Source: Novosphingobium subterraneum
GTDB lineage: Bacteria > Pseudomonadota > Alphaproteobacteria > Sphingomonadales > Sphingomonadaceae
Assembly (NCBI RefSeq): GCF_000807925.1
Contig: NZ_JRVC01000014.1
Location: forward strand, 124,001-188,000
Direction: 5' to 3'
DNA: 64,000 nucleotides
Shown piece after piece: positions 45,308 to 55,126 of this stretch (positions are counted from its first letter, which is position 1; every line of letters begins with the position of its first letter). A program made the position numbers and the translations under genes. The notes below the pieces were generated by a model. That model was given only the letters and a program-made list of their open reading frames with translations, did no database searches and was not told where the DNA came from.

Positions 45308-46070
45308 CGAAGCCCCCGCCGACCGAAATGGTCTGCCCGGTGACGTAATTCCCGCGCGACGATGCGAAGTAGACCGCAGCCTGCCCGATGTCCTGCGGCG
45401 TGCCCCAGCGCTTCAGCGGCAGCATCGCCTTGACCGCGGCTTCCCATTCCGGCGTGAATGTGCCCGCCTCCTGCCCGATCTTGAACTGCCCGGCATCGAT
45501 CACACCCACGAGAATCGAATTGGCGCGGATCTCGTTGTGACCCTCCTCCTTGGCGATGCCCTTGATCAGCGCCTCGTTGCAGGCCTTGGGCGCTACCGAC
45601 AGGCCATCGAGCTTTGGCCACCAATCGTGCCCGGCAGAGCCGAGATGGACGAAGCTTCCCCCGCCGCTTGCGCGCATGTGCGGCAGCGCGGCGTGGACGG
45701 CATTGTTGAAGCCGAACGCCTCGATCTCCATCGACGTGCGGAACATTTCCTCCGTCCAGTCGGCAATCGCCACTTGCGGCACCACCGGCCCTGCCCCCCA
45801 CACCACGCTATGCACCCGGCCATGCTGTTCGACCGCGCCCGCCAGCGCCGCCTGCACCTGCCCGCGGTCGCGCACGTCGGCGCGGTGAATCGTGGCCTTG
45901 CGCCCCAGCGCAGCGATCTCGTCGGCCACCGCGCGGGCCACATCCTCCTTCGAGCGATAGACCACCGCCACGTCGCTGCCCTCGCGCGCGAACTCCAGTG
46001 CCACGCCCCGGCCGATGCCGCCACTGCCGCCGAATACGATCGTTGCACCGGCCGGAAAAATCTCGCCCAT
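45300..46070 (-). CDS. Atypical SDR lacking the catalytic tyrosine
   Basis: A 256-residue SDR fold with an intact cofactor loop (IVFGGSGGIGRGVALEF) and C-terminal GQTISVGGGFGV. Where classical SDRs have YxxxK, this reads LSVAPK: serine occupies the tyrosine position and the lysine is kept. The serine strand HLGSAGHDWW is present, and NNAG is replaced by WGAG. The protein may be a non-redox SDR (isomerase, binding role) or use a different acid. It is in one operon with the SnoaL-like gene. Confidence 0.8.
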   Translation of the reverse strand: MGEIFPAGATIVFGGSGGIGRGVALEFAREGSDVAVVYRSKEDVARAVADEIAALGRKATIHRADVRDRGQVQAALAGAVEQHGRVHSVVWGAGPVVPQVAIADWTEEMFRTSMEIEAFGFNNAVHAALPHMRASGGGSFVHLGSAGHDWWPKLDGLSVAPKACNEALIKGIAKEEGHNEIRANSILVGVIDAGQFKIGQEAGTFTPEWEAAVKAMLPLKRWGTPQDIGQAAVYFASSRGNYVTGQTISVGGGFGV

Positions 46071-46115
46071 ACTATCTCCCGTTTTTCGCTTCGCGCTGAA
46101 CTTGTCAGTTTATGT

Positions 46116-46122
46116 TACGCAT
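46116..46122. promoter_or_regulatory. ATGCGTA motif between divergent SDR genes
   Basis: TACGCAT in the 176-bp region between the leftward SDR (start 46070) and the rightward SDR (start 46247), 46 bp from the former. Confidence 0.4.
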
Positions 46123-46246
46123 TTGGTGCACCTTATCGGATGTGAGGTCAATCATGCGCAACATGGCCGGATTATCGCCAGCGCTTGCCCTGGTCACGCG
46201 ACTTTTGTAAGTAACACTAACAATATCGGGCAGAGGAGCCGCAAAG

Positions 46247-47155
46247 GTGCAAGACTTCAACGATCAGATCGCGTTCATCACCGGCGGCGCTTCTGGCGCA
46301 GGGCTGGGGCAGGCGCAGGTCTTCGGCCGTGCCGGCGCAAAGGTCGTGATCGCGGATATCCGGGCCGAGGCCATCGATCAGGCGCTCGCCGCATTGCGCG
46401 CAGAGGGCATCACCGCCCACGGCCTCGTGCTCGACATCATGGACCGCGCTGCCTACGCCCGTGCCGCTGACGAAGTCGAAGCCGTGTTCGGCGCCGCGCC
46501 CACGCTGCTGTTCAACACCGCCGGGGTCAACAGCTTCGGCCCGGTAGAGAACACCAGCTACGACGATTTCGACTGGATCATCGGCGTCAATCTTGGGGGC
46601 GTAATCAACGGCATGGTCACGTTCGTGCCCCGCATGATCAAAAGCGGCAAGCCCGGCCACATCGTCACCACCTCGTCCCTCGGCGGCCTGATGGGCAGCG
46701 CGCTGGCCGCACCCTATTCGGCGGCCAAGGCTGCGGTGGTGAACCTGATGGAAAGCTACCGCCTCGGCCTTGAAAAGCACGGCATCGGCGTTTCAGTTCT
46801 ATGCCCGGCCAACATCAAGTCCAACATCGCCGAAGCCAGCCGCCTGCGCCCCGCGCAGTTCGGCCAGAGCGGCTACGTCGAAAACGAGGACTCCATCGCC
46901 TCGCTCCACTCGATCCACCAGCACGGCATGGACCCGGTCGAACTCGCCGAGCACGTCAAGCGCGCGATTGAAGCCAACCAGCTCTACGTGATCCCCTACC
47001 CCGAAGCCAGGGACGGCCTGCGAGCCCACTTCGATCGGATCGTCGAATCGGTCCTCCCCCTCGAAGCCGACCCGGAAGGCGCCCGCCTGCGCACCGAAGC
47101 CCTGCAGAACTGGGCAGCCGATCGCGCGCGGGTGTTCATGGAGAAGCAGGAGTGA
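46247..47155 (+). CDS. Short-chain dehydrogenase/reductase with extended C-terminus
   Basis: A 302-residue SDR: FITGGASGAGLGQAQVF, DIRAEAIDQ (NAD-type acidic residue), NTAGVNSFGPVE, TTSSLGGLMGSALAAPYSAAK with the catalytic Ser-Tyr-Lys, and VLCPANIKSNI. Compared with ordinary SDRs it has about 45 extra residues (LYVIPYPEARDGLRAHFDRIVESVLP...). GTG 46247 with AGAGGAG upstream is the start. It probably oxidises or reduces a hydroxyl/keto group in the cluster's pathway. Confidence 0.9.
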   Translation: MQDFNDQIAFITGGASGAGLGQAQVFGRAGAKVVIADIRAEAIDQALAALRAEGITAHGLVLDIMDRAAYARAADEVEAVFGAAPTLLFNTAGVNSFGPVENTSYDDFDWIIGVNLGGVINGMVTFVPRMIKSGKPGHIVTTSSLGGLMGSALAAPYSAAKAAVVNLMESYRLGLEKHGIGVSVLCPANIKSNIAEASRLRPAQFGQSGYVENEDSIASLHSIHQHGMDPVELAEHVKRAIEANQLYVIPYPEARDGLRAHFDRIVESVLPLEADPEGARLRTEALQNWAADRARVFMEKQE

Positions 47156-47177
47156 TCTGACAGCACCAACGTCGATG

Positions 47178-47207
47178 CCCCCGCTTTCGTGAAAAGGAAG
47201 ACGGGGG
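47178..47207 (+). terminator. Possible terminator after the SDR gene
   Basis: CCCCCG and CGGGGG flank an 18-base loop in the 70-bp convergent gap. There is no clear T tract, so this is weak. Confidence 0.35.
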
Positions 47208-47226
47208 TGTTCGCGCCGTGAAGCTT

Positions 47227-47517
47227 TCAGTTCAGCGGCTGCCAGTCGAATGCCAGTTCGCCTTCGCGGTGCGCAAAACGATTGAGATGATCGGCGACAA
47301 CCTGCTGCATTCGCGAAAGATCGCCTTCGCCGTCGATGGTGCACGTGACTTCAAGGGCTGAGTCGTGGGCCTTGAGATCGACTGGTCCGAACGGAAGGGC
47401 AACCCTACCCTCATGGGGATCAAAGGACACCTCGAACTTGTGGCCCCAATGCTTGCAGAGCTGCTGCAAGTAGCGGCTGGCGTTTGCGGTCGGGACTGTG
47501 GCGCGGCTGGAGGTCAT
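47227..47517 (-). CDS. DUF2218-family protein
   Basis: A 96-residue protein: ATVPTANASRYLQQLCKHWGHKFEVSFDPHEGRVALPFG followed by VVADHLNRFAHREGELAFDWQ. This matches the DUF2218 pattern, a small alpha/beta domain of unknown function often found near iron or siderophore genes. No partner is evident here. Start ATG 47517. Confidence 0.8.
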   Translation of the reverse strand: MTSSRATVPTANASRYLQQLCKHWGHKFEVSFDPHEGRVALPFGPVDLKAHDSALEVTCTIDGEGDLSRMQQVVADHLNRFAHREGELAFDWQPLN

Positions 47518-47684
47518 GGATCACTCGCTTCTAAAGACTGTTTTCAATGCATCTAAGATATATCGTAATCACATCATGTCAACTGCCGACGCGAATTCAT
47601 GCTTCATCCAAGGTTGACTAGATCGCCAAGTCCGTGGCAAGCGCCCTGCCTGCACCACGAGGCCAATGAGGCCTGCTGGCCCGA

Positions 47685-47758
<74 letters not shown>

Positions 47759-48098
47759 ACTTCCCGTTCACCAGCACACCCAGATCGCTGTAATCCGCAA
47801 TAAAGCGGACATTTTTGGCGTCACCGAGTCGCTTGAACCGCGAATATCTGCTGCACGAAGCAGCTTTTCGATGGGGCGGTTCAGTGCCGCGCCGCATGCT
47901 ACCCTTTGGTTCTACATCACTGGCCAAGCTGAACATGTCAGCAAAGCTTATCAAGGTGCACAAATGCTCCAATAGCTTGGATCAATGCCCTTTCCGGACT
48001 GGACATAACGCGTCGTCACTTCAATCCCTTGTTGGCCGCGCATTGACGTCCCCACTTGGTCCGACGTTGCATGAGAACAGGCCGGAGAGGTGCAGACT
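47759..48098. other. Non-coding stretch between tRNA-Gly and the decayed segment
   Basis: I see no gene here. A leftward open frame ending KLERVAGIEPA is the well-known artefact of reading through a tRNA in antisense. The base composition is lower in GC than the neighbouring genes. No direct repeat of the tRNA 3' end was found further right, so a complete integrated element is not demonstrated. Confidence 0.6.
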
Positions 48099-49118
48099 AT
48101 GACGAAGCTTCGCGTTCCCGCGATCGGTGCCAGCCTGATCTGCGCCCTGCTTGCAGCCCCGCTGCAGGCGACCGGCCCTGCCAGCTACCCCTAGCAAGCC
48201 GCATTTCCGGCGCAGGACAGCGCTGCGGTTGCGCGTCATCTTTCAGCCGCACGAAAGCTGGCAGAACCCGACTTGCTGCCGGAGTTCTACTGGCGCTGCA
48301 TGACCAGCCCGCTCGACCGAAAGACAGTTTCCGCCATCCAGCACGACGGACTGGTGCCCGAGGCCCGGGTCTTCGATCAGCTCTATTCCATCGGCCAGAA
48401 TGCGGTTTCGGCCTGGGCCTTGGACACGAGCGATGGCATAACTCTGATCGATGCCCTCAACAGCGAGGCGGAAGCCCGCGAGATCATGTTGCCCAACATG
48501 GTCCGGCTTGGCCTCGACCCGAAGCGTATCCGCTATCTGATCGTGACGCACGGCCATGGGGACCACTGGGGCGGCGCAAAGTTCTTCCAGGACACTTACG
48601 GCGCAAAGGTTGTGCTGTCGCAGGCGGATTGGGACATGATCGAAAGACCGGATCGCGGCGGCGGTCATTTTGCCGACCTGCTTCCGCCGCGGCGCGATAT
48701 CGTAGCCAGGGACGGAGACAAGATCACGCTCGGCCAGACCACGGTGAAGCTCTATGTCACTCCCGGACATACGCCCGGCACGCTGTCGATGATCTTCCCG
48801 GTGACCGACAAGGGCAAGAAGCACGTTGTCGGCCTCATGGGTGGCACCGGCGGCGGCAGCAGCAGCGAAACCATCAAAACTCAGATTGCCTCGCTGATCC
48901 GGTGGTCTGGCCTTGGCAAGACGGCCGGGGTGGATGCGCTGATAAGCAATCATCCGGCGCACATCAGCGCCATCGAAAAGATTCAGCTGCTCCGCAACGA
49001 TCTCGCAACCGATCCCAATCCGTTCGTCTACGGCATCGATCGTGCCCAAAGATTCGCGCGCGTGATGGAGAAGTGCTCGCGCGTGCAGCTCGCTCGCATG
49101 GGTGAAAGCGGAGAATGA
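48099..49118 (+). pseudogene. Metallo-beta-lactamase-fold hydrolase with an in-frame nonsense codon
   Basis: The frame from ATG 48099 starts with a signal peptide (MTKLRVPAIGASLICALLAA...) but meets TAG at 48192-48194 (codon 32). After it the same frame continues without interruption to 49118. The body has the zinc motif VTHGHGDHWGGAKFF, then SQADWDMIERP, YVTPGHTPGTLSMIF and NHPAHISAIEK, resembling subclass-B3-like secreted hydrolases. A gene finder will call 48273-49118 as intact, but that product lacks the export signal. Restart at 48273 is possible, yet a periplasmic enzyme would be lost. Confidence 0.82.
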
Positions 49119-49122
49119 GCTG

Positions 49123-50394
49123 ATGGCACATGGCGCAATGGGCGATCCCGGACGACGGGTGCGCATCGTCGACATCAAGGTCACGCTGATCGCCTTTCGC
49201 GATCCCCCGCTGCGCAACGCGGCCGGCGTGCATGAACCCTACGCCTTGCGATCGATCATCGAGATCACGGCATCGAACGGCCAGACCGGCCTGGGAGAAG
49301 GGTACGGCGATGCGGCATCGCTGATGGCGCTCGAAGCGGTAGCGCCCCGTCTGATCGGCCTCGAGATCACGGACCTCAACGGTCTGCGAAACAGGATCGG
49401 CGAAACGCTTGCAGGACTGCCACCCCCTCCTCCCGGCCAGGAGTTGGCGCCGGGTTCGGTCCCTGCCCGGCAGGGCGCAAGTTGCCTTTCCGCCTTCGAA
49501 GTCCCGCTGCTCGATCTTCAGGCAAAGACCGCCGGGTTGCCGCTCCATGCCTTGCTGGGCGGTGCCGTGAGACGCGAGGTGCCGTTCAGCGCCTACCTAT
49601 TCTTCAAGTTCGACCGGCATATCGACACTCCGGACCGGCCCGACAGCTGGGGGGAAGCCGCCACGCCCGACCAGATCGTGGCGCAGGCACGCCGGATGAT
49701 AACCAGGCATGGCTTCAGGGGCATCAAACTGAAGGGCGGCACCCTTCCTCCGACGATCGAGGTCGCCAGCATCGAGGCATTGGCAGAAGCCTTCCCGGGA
49801 TATCCCTTGCGCATCGAGCCGAACGGGGCGTGGTCCATGGAAACGGCCATCTCGGTTGCGGCAAGGCTGGGACATCTTATCGAGTACTACGAGGATCCCG
49901 TCGACGGGCTCGATGCATGGCCGAGTTGCATCGGCAGACCGGCCTGCCTTTGGCGACGAACATGGTCGTCACCTGCTTCGATCACGTGCGGCAAAGCGTA
50001 GCGAAAAATGCCGTGCAGATCGTGCTCTCTGACCACCACTACTGGGTGGCCTGGGGGCAAGCCAGCATCTCGCCACGATCTGCGCAACCTTCGGGCTTGG
50101 CCTTTCCATGCATTCGAACTCGCACCTGGGCACCAGCCTGATGGCAATGGCGCATCTCGCGGGAACAACGCCGAACCTTACCTATGCCTGCGATACGCAT
50201 TACCCGTGGGTGGAGGACGATGACGAAGTTCTGGTGGGAGGCAAGATCGCCTTTCAAGAGGGCTGCATCATCGTAGGCGATGCGCCCGGTCTCGGCGTCG
50301 CGCTGGACCAGGAGCGCCTGCGCCGCGCGCACCAGGCCTTCCTCGACACGACGATCCTATCGCGCGACGACACGGCGCAGATGCGCAGGTACGC
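49123..50394 (+). pseudogene. Glucarate-dehydratase-like enolase-superfamily gene with two frameshifts
   Basis: The first frame gives RVRIVDIKVTLIAFRDPPL, the catalytic lysine region GFRGIKLKGG and IEPNGAW. At about 49915 one base is missing, and the homology continues in the next frame as MAELHRQTGLPLATNMVVTCFDH and QIVLSDHHYW. At about 50044-50047 another base is missing, and it resumes as ATFGLGLSMHSNSHLG and NLTYACDTHYPW. This is the full course of a glucarate dehydratase (GudD-type), ending near QMRRY. Three separate frames cannot make a functional enzyme. The chosen start is ATG 49123, five bases after the preceding stop. Confidence 0.85.
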
Positions 50395-50517
50395 CATGTG
50401 TTCATCGATCCGAACATGCCGTTCGGGGGATTCAAGGAATCTGGCCAGGGCCGGGATTTCGGGGTGAACTGGCTGGATGGATATCTCGAAGACAAATCCG
50501 TGTGCATCGCGCACTGA
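50395..50517 (+). pseudogene. C-terminal remnant of an aldehyde dehydrogenase
   Basis: Directly fused to the end of the glucarate-dehydratase remnant, the sequence reads [20 protein letters not shown] followed by [22 protein letters not shown] and a stop at 50515-50517. PFGGFKESG is the universal C-terminal block of aldehyde dehydrogenases. Only about 40 of ~490 residues remain. It is not the missing part of the fragment at 1-545, whose own C-terminus lies beyond the left edge. Confidence 0.82.
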
Positions 50518-50723
50518 TCGCGCGCCGCTCTTTCAGAAGCGACTTGCCGGGGAGGTGCGCAGTCAAGGCGCGAGTAACGGGTCATTCCCCCAAAGTCCTG
50601 ATATCGATCGCCGTCAAATGAAAACCGGGTTGATTCCAGGATTACTGTGTCAAGTTGCGACGTCATCACAACTGCTCGTCGCGATTGGAAGACACATGGG
50701 GGATTGGCAGAAGGTTCCGCAGG

Positions 50724-52814
50724 ATGAAAATGGAAAAGGTTGACGTAGCCAATGCGATTTCTGGCGACGCCAGTGATCGACAGACTCTCTTGGCTATCGA
50801 CCAGGCCTTTGCCATGATCGAGTTCGACACTGCCGGCACTATCCTGCGCGCCAATACACGCTTCCTCGACCTCATGGGCTACACGGCCGAGGAATTGATT
50901 GGACAGCACCACAGTCTGCTTTGCGAAAGGCAATACGCCAACTCGGCATCCTACCGCACTCTCTGGGAAAGCTTGGCCAAGGGTGACGAGCAGCAGGGCG
51001 AATTCTGCCGCCGCTGCAAGGACGGCAGGCAGGTATGGCTTCAGGCCAGTTACAATCCGGTCAAGGACGATGACGGCGCAACACTGCGAGTGGTCAAGAT
51101 CGCCATGGACGTTACGCAGCAACGCCTGGAAGCGCTTGCTGCCGCAGGCAAACTGGCTGCCATAGAAAATGCCCAGGCAATGGTTGAATTTGACCTCTCC
51201 GGCAGGATCACGGCCGCTAACGATCTCTTCCGTGCGATGAAGGGGTTCGAGCCGGGGCAGGAATGCAACTTCACCCACAGGGATCTGTGCGACCCGGCCT
51301 TCGTCAAGACAGACGAGTATGCAAAGTTCTGGGACCGCCTTGTCAAGGGCGAGGCGATTTCGGGCACGTTCAAGAGACGCAGCTTGTCAGGCGCGGACGT
51401 GTGGATCCAGGCATCGTACGCAGCAATCCTGGACCTGACGGGCAAACCGCGACGCATAGTCCAGTTCGCGCACGACATTACCGAACAACGCCGCCGGGAC
51501 GCGGAGTCGGAAGGCAAGGTGCGCGCCATCGAGCGTGCCCAGGCTGTCATCGAGTTCGACCTGCAAGGCAATGTGCTCGATGCCAATGCGAATTTCCTCG
51601 ACCTGATGGGCTACCACATCGAAGAGATCCGCGGTCGGCACCACCGGATTTTCTGCGATGTATCGGCCATCCAGGGCGAGGAATACCGCAACTTCTGGGA
51701 AAACCTGGGACGCGGCGAATTCGAGACCGGTGAATTCAAGCGACTTCGCAAGGATGGCCGCGAGGTCTGGATCCAGGCCTCTTACAATCCGATCATGGAT
51801 ACCAGTGGCAAACCAGTGAAGATCGTGAAGTTCGCCTCCGACGTTACCGAGGAGAAGCTGCGCAGCAACGAATTCTCCGCCAAGGTAGATGCCATTGGCC
51901 GCAGCCTTGCGACGATCGAGTTCGATCTCGATGGCAAGGTGATAACCGCAAACGACAATTTTCTGCGCACCATTGGATATTCGTTGCGCGAAATCGTCGG
52001 CCAACACCACTCGATGTTCTGCTCGCCAGACTATATCCGCAGTTCCGATTACCGCGATTTCTGGATGAAGCTCAACGCCGGCCAGTTCCATTCTGGCCGC
52101 TTCCATCGCGTGGGCAAGTATGATCGCGATATCTGGATACAGGCCACATACAATCCGATCTTCGACCTGACGGGCAATCCCGTGCGTATCGTGAAGTATG
52201 CCTTCGACATCACCGAACAGGTGCAGATGGAGACGGCGATCACCGAACGCGCGCACGAGATGAACCTGCTATCAACCCAGCTTTGCAAATCGATCACGGA
52301 AATCACCGGATCGACGGATCAGGCGCTCTCGCTGTCACTGCAAACACGGGTTAACGCGGAACAGGGCGAAACAACGCTCGGCTCTGCCATCGAATCCATC
52401 GAACTGATTCAGAAATCCGCCACTTCCATCTCCGAAATCGTTCGCATCATCAGCGAGATCGCCGGGCAAACCAACCTGCTCGCCTTCAATGCCGAGATCG
52501 AGGCTGCCCGAGCGGGCGAGCATGGCGTGGGCTTCTCTGTCGTTGCCGGCGAGGTGCGCAAACTTGCCGAACGCAGCTCTGCCGCCGCGCGCGACATTTC
52601 ACGACTTATAGATCAGTCCAATGCGCAAGTCGGCGAAGGCACCAACCGCTCCCGCATGGCGCGCAATGCATTTTCGGAAATCGTGTCCAGCGTTCAGCAG
52701 ACCAATGCCGCAATAGAGGCGATTACGCGGCTTGCTGCCAACCAGGCACAGCTGACCGAAAATGTCGTTGGGCAGATTTCAAGACTTTCCGCCACAACCA
52801 ACATCGCTGCCTGA
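50724..52814 (+). CDS. Soluble methyl-accepting chemotaxis protein with four PAS domains
   Basis: A ~696-residue protein without membrane segments. Four tandem PAS units (roughly 20-140, 145-260, 265-385, 390-505) each have an AIIEFDLxGxIxxAN-like start and end in an ITEQ-type linker. Units 1, 3 and 4 carry a repeated HH-x3-C motif ([24 protein letters not shown]). A short signalling domain follows with the chemoreceptor tip [23 protein letters not shown]. It should sense a cytosolic redox or haem-linked cue and signal through CheA. ATG 50724 or 50730 is the start (AGG just upstream). The next gene, five bases on, encodes its CheW-like partner. Confidence 0.9.
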   Translation: MKMEKVDVANAISGDASDRQTLLAIDQAFAMIEFDTAGTILRANTRFLDLMGYTAEELIGQHHSLLCERQYANSASYRTLWESLAKGDEQQGEFCRRCKDGRQVWLQASYNPVKDDDGATLRVVKIAMDVTQQRLEALAAAGKLAAIENAQAMVEFDLSGRITAANDLFRAMKGFEPGQECNFTHRDLCDPAFVKTDEYAKFWDRLVKGEAISGTFKRRSLSGADVWIQASYAAILDLTGKPRRIVQFAHDITEQRRRDAESEGKVRAIERAQAVIEFDLQGNVLDANANFLDLMGYHIEEIRGRHHRIFCDVSAIQGEEYRNFWENLGRGEFETGEFKRLRKDGREVWIQASYNPIMDTSGKPVKIVKFASDVTEEKLRSNEFSAKVDAIGRSLATIEFDLDGKVITANDNFLRTIGYSLREIVGQHHSMFCSPDYIRSSDYRDFWMKLNAGQFHSGRFHRVGKYDRDIWIQATYNPIFDLTGNPVRIVKYAFDITEQVQMETAITERAHEMNLLSTQLCKSITEITGSTDQALSLSLQTRVNAEQGETTLGSAIESIELIQKSATSISEIVRIISEIAGQTNLLAFNAEIEAARAGEHGVGFSVVAGEVRKLAERSSAAARDISRLIDQSNAQVGEGTNRSRMARNAFSEIVSSVQQTNAAIEAITRLAANQAQLTENVVGQISRLSATTNIAA

Positions 52815-52819
52815 AGACG

Positions 52820-54340
52820 ATGACTGCGGTGCTGCAGCCGGGCGTACACGATACCTTGTTTGGCCTGATCCGCATTGCCGGGCTTTGCGCAGCACTGCCC
52901 GTGGCGGCAATCCGGGAAGTCGTACCCTGCCCGTCCAGACTGGAACCGTTCCCCGCATCTTGGCCTGACATAGCTGGCGCTCTCGAGCTGCGCGGCGAAG
53001 TCATTCCCGTGATTGACCTTGCCCAAGCACTGAACCCGTCAGTTGACGGTGGTGGACAGCAGTTTGACGAGCGCTCGATTGTCGTGATCCTGCGCCAGGA
53101 GCAGCACATCTTTGCGGTTCTGGCTGATGGCATCATCGGCGTCATGCCGCTCACCACCCGCGAGATAAGTCCGCTCAGCCAGGCTGCCACGGATGAAGGT
53201 GTGCGGCTGTTTTTCAGTACATTCCGCGTTGCCGCCCACAATGGCGTTGTACTTGATCCCGCAGCGATCATCGGATTGCCCGGAATGGTCACGGCCACCG
53301 ATCGGGCCGCCAGCAAGGACGATTCCCGTCAGATCGACGAGCCCATCCTCGTGTTTACGGTTGCAGGCCTGCGGCTTGCTCTGCCAGCCAGCTGCGTCGA
53401 TGCCAGCCTTCCTTCTGCCGATCTTTTGCCGACGCCAAAGGAAACAGAGCTCTGGATCGCGCAGCGCGAATACAAGGGCGCGGAAATCCCGGTGGTCGAC
53501 ACCCTGCATTTGCTCGGTCATGGATCGCTGCCAAAAGGCCGGCGAAGCGGTGCCGGCATTGTCGTGCGCACGCAATTGCCGAACCCTGTCCCGCCAGGCT
53601 GGACAGAGCCCTTCGGTCTTGTGGCGCTCCTGATCGACACCGTGGACGACATCGGCCGGTTCGCTGCCCGATGTTTCTCGCCACTTCTGCAGGACGCCGT
53701 AGCCGGCGCGGTCCTGTCTCTGGGGATACTCGAAACGGCTGACGGCAGCGCACTCCTGATCAACGCGCAGAAGCTTGCCGCGCACGAAGGCCTCCGCAAT
53801 CTTGGCGTGATCCGCAATGTGCAGGAGACCGCAACAACTGCAGTACGTATCGGGCAAGCCGACGAGTTGACAACGCGCCCGACCGAAAAGCCGTTTCTTG
53901 TTTTCTCAGTTGGTGATCAGCGCTTTTCGACCCCGCTTGGCTCGGTCGAGGAGATCCTGCTCGCCCAAGCCGCCACCCTGCCCATGCCATCGGGCGATTG
54001 CGGCATGCTGGGCCTATTCGCATCACGTGGGCACTGCGTCCCGCTACTCGACCTGTCTTACGTCCTGGGCGAAGCCGCCACCCGCGATGGGCGATATATC
54101 ATAGTCACGCGAACCGACCATCCTGATGGCCTGCGCCGCGCCGGATTTCGCGTCGACGAACTGCATTCGGTCGATCGCAAGGCGCTGCAGGAAGTTGGGG
54201 CGAAGGACCGGACTGCACATTTGCCTGGCCTGCCCGGGCCGACCATCCGGTTGAGCGATGGTCACGCCTGCACGGTGCTCGACCTTGCCGGCGCAGCGGA
54301 GCGGCTGTTGAACGTCCAGCAGGAAGCGGCTCGCAACTGA
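52820..54340 (+). CDS. Triple-CheW-domain coupling protein
   Basis: A 506-residue cytosolic protein made of three CheW-like domains. Domain 1 has CAALPVAAIREVVPCP, GALELRGEVIPVIDLAQAL. Domain 2 has GLRLALPASCVDASLP and AEIPVVDTLHLLG. Domain 3 has GDQRFSTPLGSVEEILLAQ and SRGHCVPLLDLSYVLG. CheW proteins link receptors to the CheA kinase; multi-CheW proteins may scaffold arrays. It is translationally close to the PAS chemoreceptor. No CheA, CheY or CheR is in the window, so it must use components encoded elsewhere. Confidence 0.9.
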   Translation: MTAVLQPGVHDTLFGLIRIAGLCAALPVAAIREVVPCPSRLEPFPASWPDIAGALELRGEVIPVIDLAQALNPSVDGGGQQFDERSIVVILRQEQHIFAVLADGIIGVMPLTTREISPLSQAATDEGVRLFFSTFRVAAHNGVVLDPAAIIGLPGMVTATDRAASKDDSRQIDEPILVFTVAGLRLALPASCVDASLPSADLLPTPKETELWIAQREYKGAEIPVVDTLHLLGHGSLPKGRRSGAGIVVRTQLPNPVPPGWTEPFGLVALLIDTVDDIGRFAARCFSPLLQDAVAGAVLSLGILETADGSALLINAQKLAAHEGLRNLGVIRNVQETATTAVRIGQADELTTRPTEKPFLVFSVGDQRFSTPLGSVEEILLAQAATLPMPSGDCGMLGLFASRGHCVPLLDLSYVLGEAATRDGRYIIVTRTDHPDGLRRAGFRVDELHSVDRKALQEVGAKDRTAHLPGLPGPTIRLSDGHACTVLDLAGAAERLLNVQQEAARN

Positions 54341-54351
54341 GCGAACGAAAA

Positions 54352-54404
54352 GGCCGCCTATCGGCAACCTCACTTGCCCGGGTAGTTCTGCGTCCCCGGC
54401 AACC
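54352..54404 (+). other. Tandem hairpins each followed by CAACC
   Basis: Right after the CheW gene, GCCG-CCTAT-CGGC and CCGGG-12 bases-CCCGG form two stems, each followed by CAACC (CGGCAACC at both). This lies in a 248-bp convergent gap. It may be a terminator or a structured RNA element; I cannot assign it to a known class. Confidence 0.35.
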
Positions 54405-54588
54405 CGCGCCATCTCCACCCTGAAGGACGACATTCGGCGGACCACGACGCGGAGACAGACCCAGCCGCAAGGCCACCTTTGTAACGCTTCATTCGTTTGA
54501 CACGACGCAGGACGCTGCGCGTGCAAAGCGCCAGGCTTTCAGCTGCGATACGCGCAGCGAACGCTGCCCGCGCTCCACCGCGAAGGGA

Positions 54589-55116
54589 TCAGTCCGGCGC
54601 GATCACGCCCTCGCCCTCGCGCCACACGGGACGGATCTGCGGGTCGTCGTAGATCTCCATGATCTCGAACACGTTGCCGAAGAAATCGCGGCAATAGGTT
54701 GCGGCATAGCCGTGGCGGCGGCCGTCATCGTCCACCGTGATGCCCGCCATCGAAGGTGGCGCATGAACGCGGATGCCGGCGTCGAGCAGGCGCTGGTAGC
54801 AGGCCTGGATATCGTCCACCTGCACGGCGAAGTGGGTATAGCCGTGGTGGTTCACGCCGCGGTCCGGGTCCTGCCGCTCGGGCGCGGGCGCGGAATATTC
54901 GAACACCTCGATATGGGCATTGCCCAAGCGGCACATGAACTGCCGCGCCGCACTGCCCTTCAGCCCGATCACCTCGTCGATGAACGGATTGTCCCGCCAT
55001 TCCAGCGGCGGCCCCACCTCGACCGCGCCCAGCAGGTCGAGGTAGAACGCGCGTGCCTTGTCGAGATCGGGGACCGAGACCCCGATATGCTGGATCCCCT
55101 TGGCCCCGATGCTCAT
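54589..55116 (-). CDS. VOC-family protein (glyoxalase/dioxygenase superfamily)
   Basis: A 175-residue VOC protein: GIQHIGVSVPDLDKARAFYLDLLGA supplies the first metal-ligand histidine, HIEVFEYSAP the second position, GYTHFAVQVDDIQACYQRLLDAG the third and GNVFEIMEIYDD the final glutamate. The order H/E/H/E suggests a metal-dependent lyase or isomerase. It is 10 bp downstream of an SDR gene on the same strand. Confidence 0.85.
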   Translation of the reverse strand: MSIGAKGIQHIGVSVPDLDKARAFYLDLLGAVEVGPPLEWRDNPFIDEVIGLKGSAARQFMCRLGNAHIEVFEYSAPAPERQDPDRGVNHHGYTHFAVQVDDIQACYQRLLDAGIRVHAPPSMAGITVDDDGRRHGYAATYCRDFFGNVFEIMEIYDDPQIRPVWREGEGVIAPD

Positions 55117-55126
55117 GGTCTGGTCC

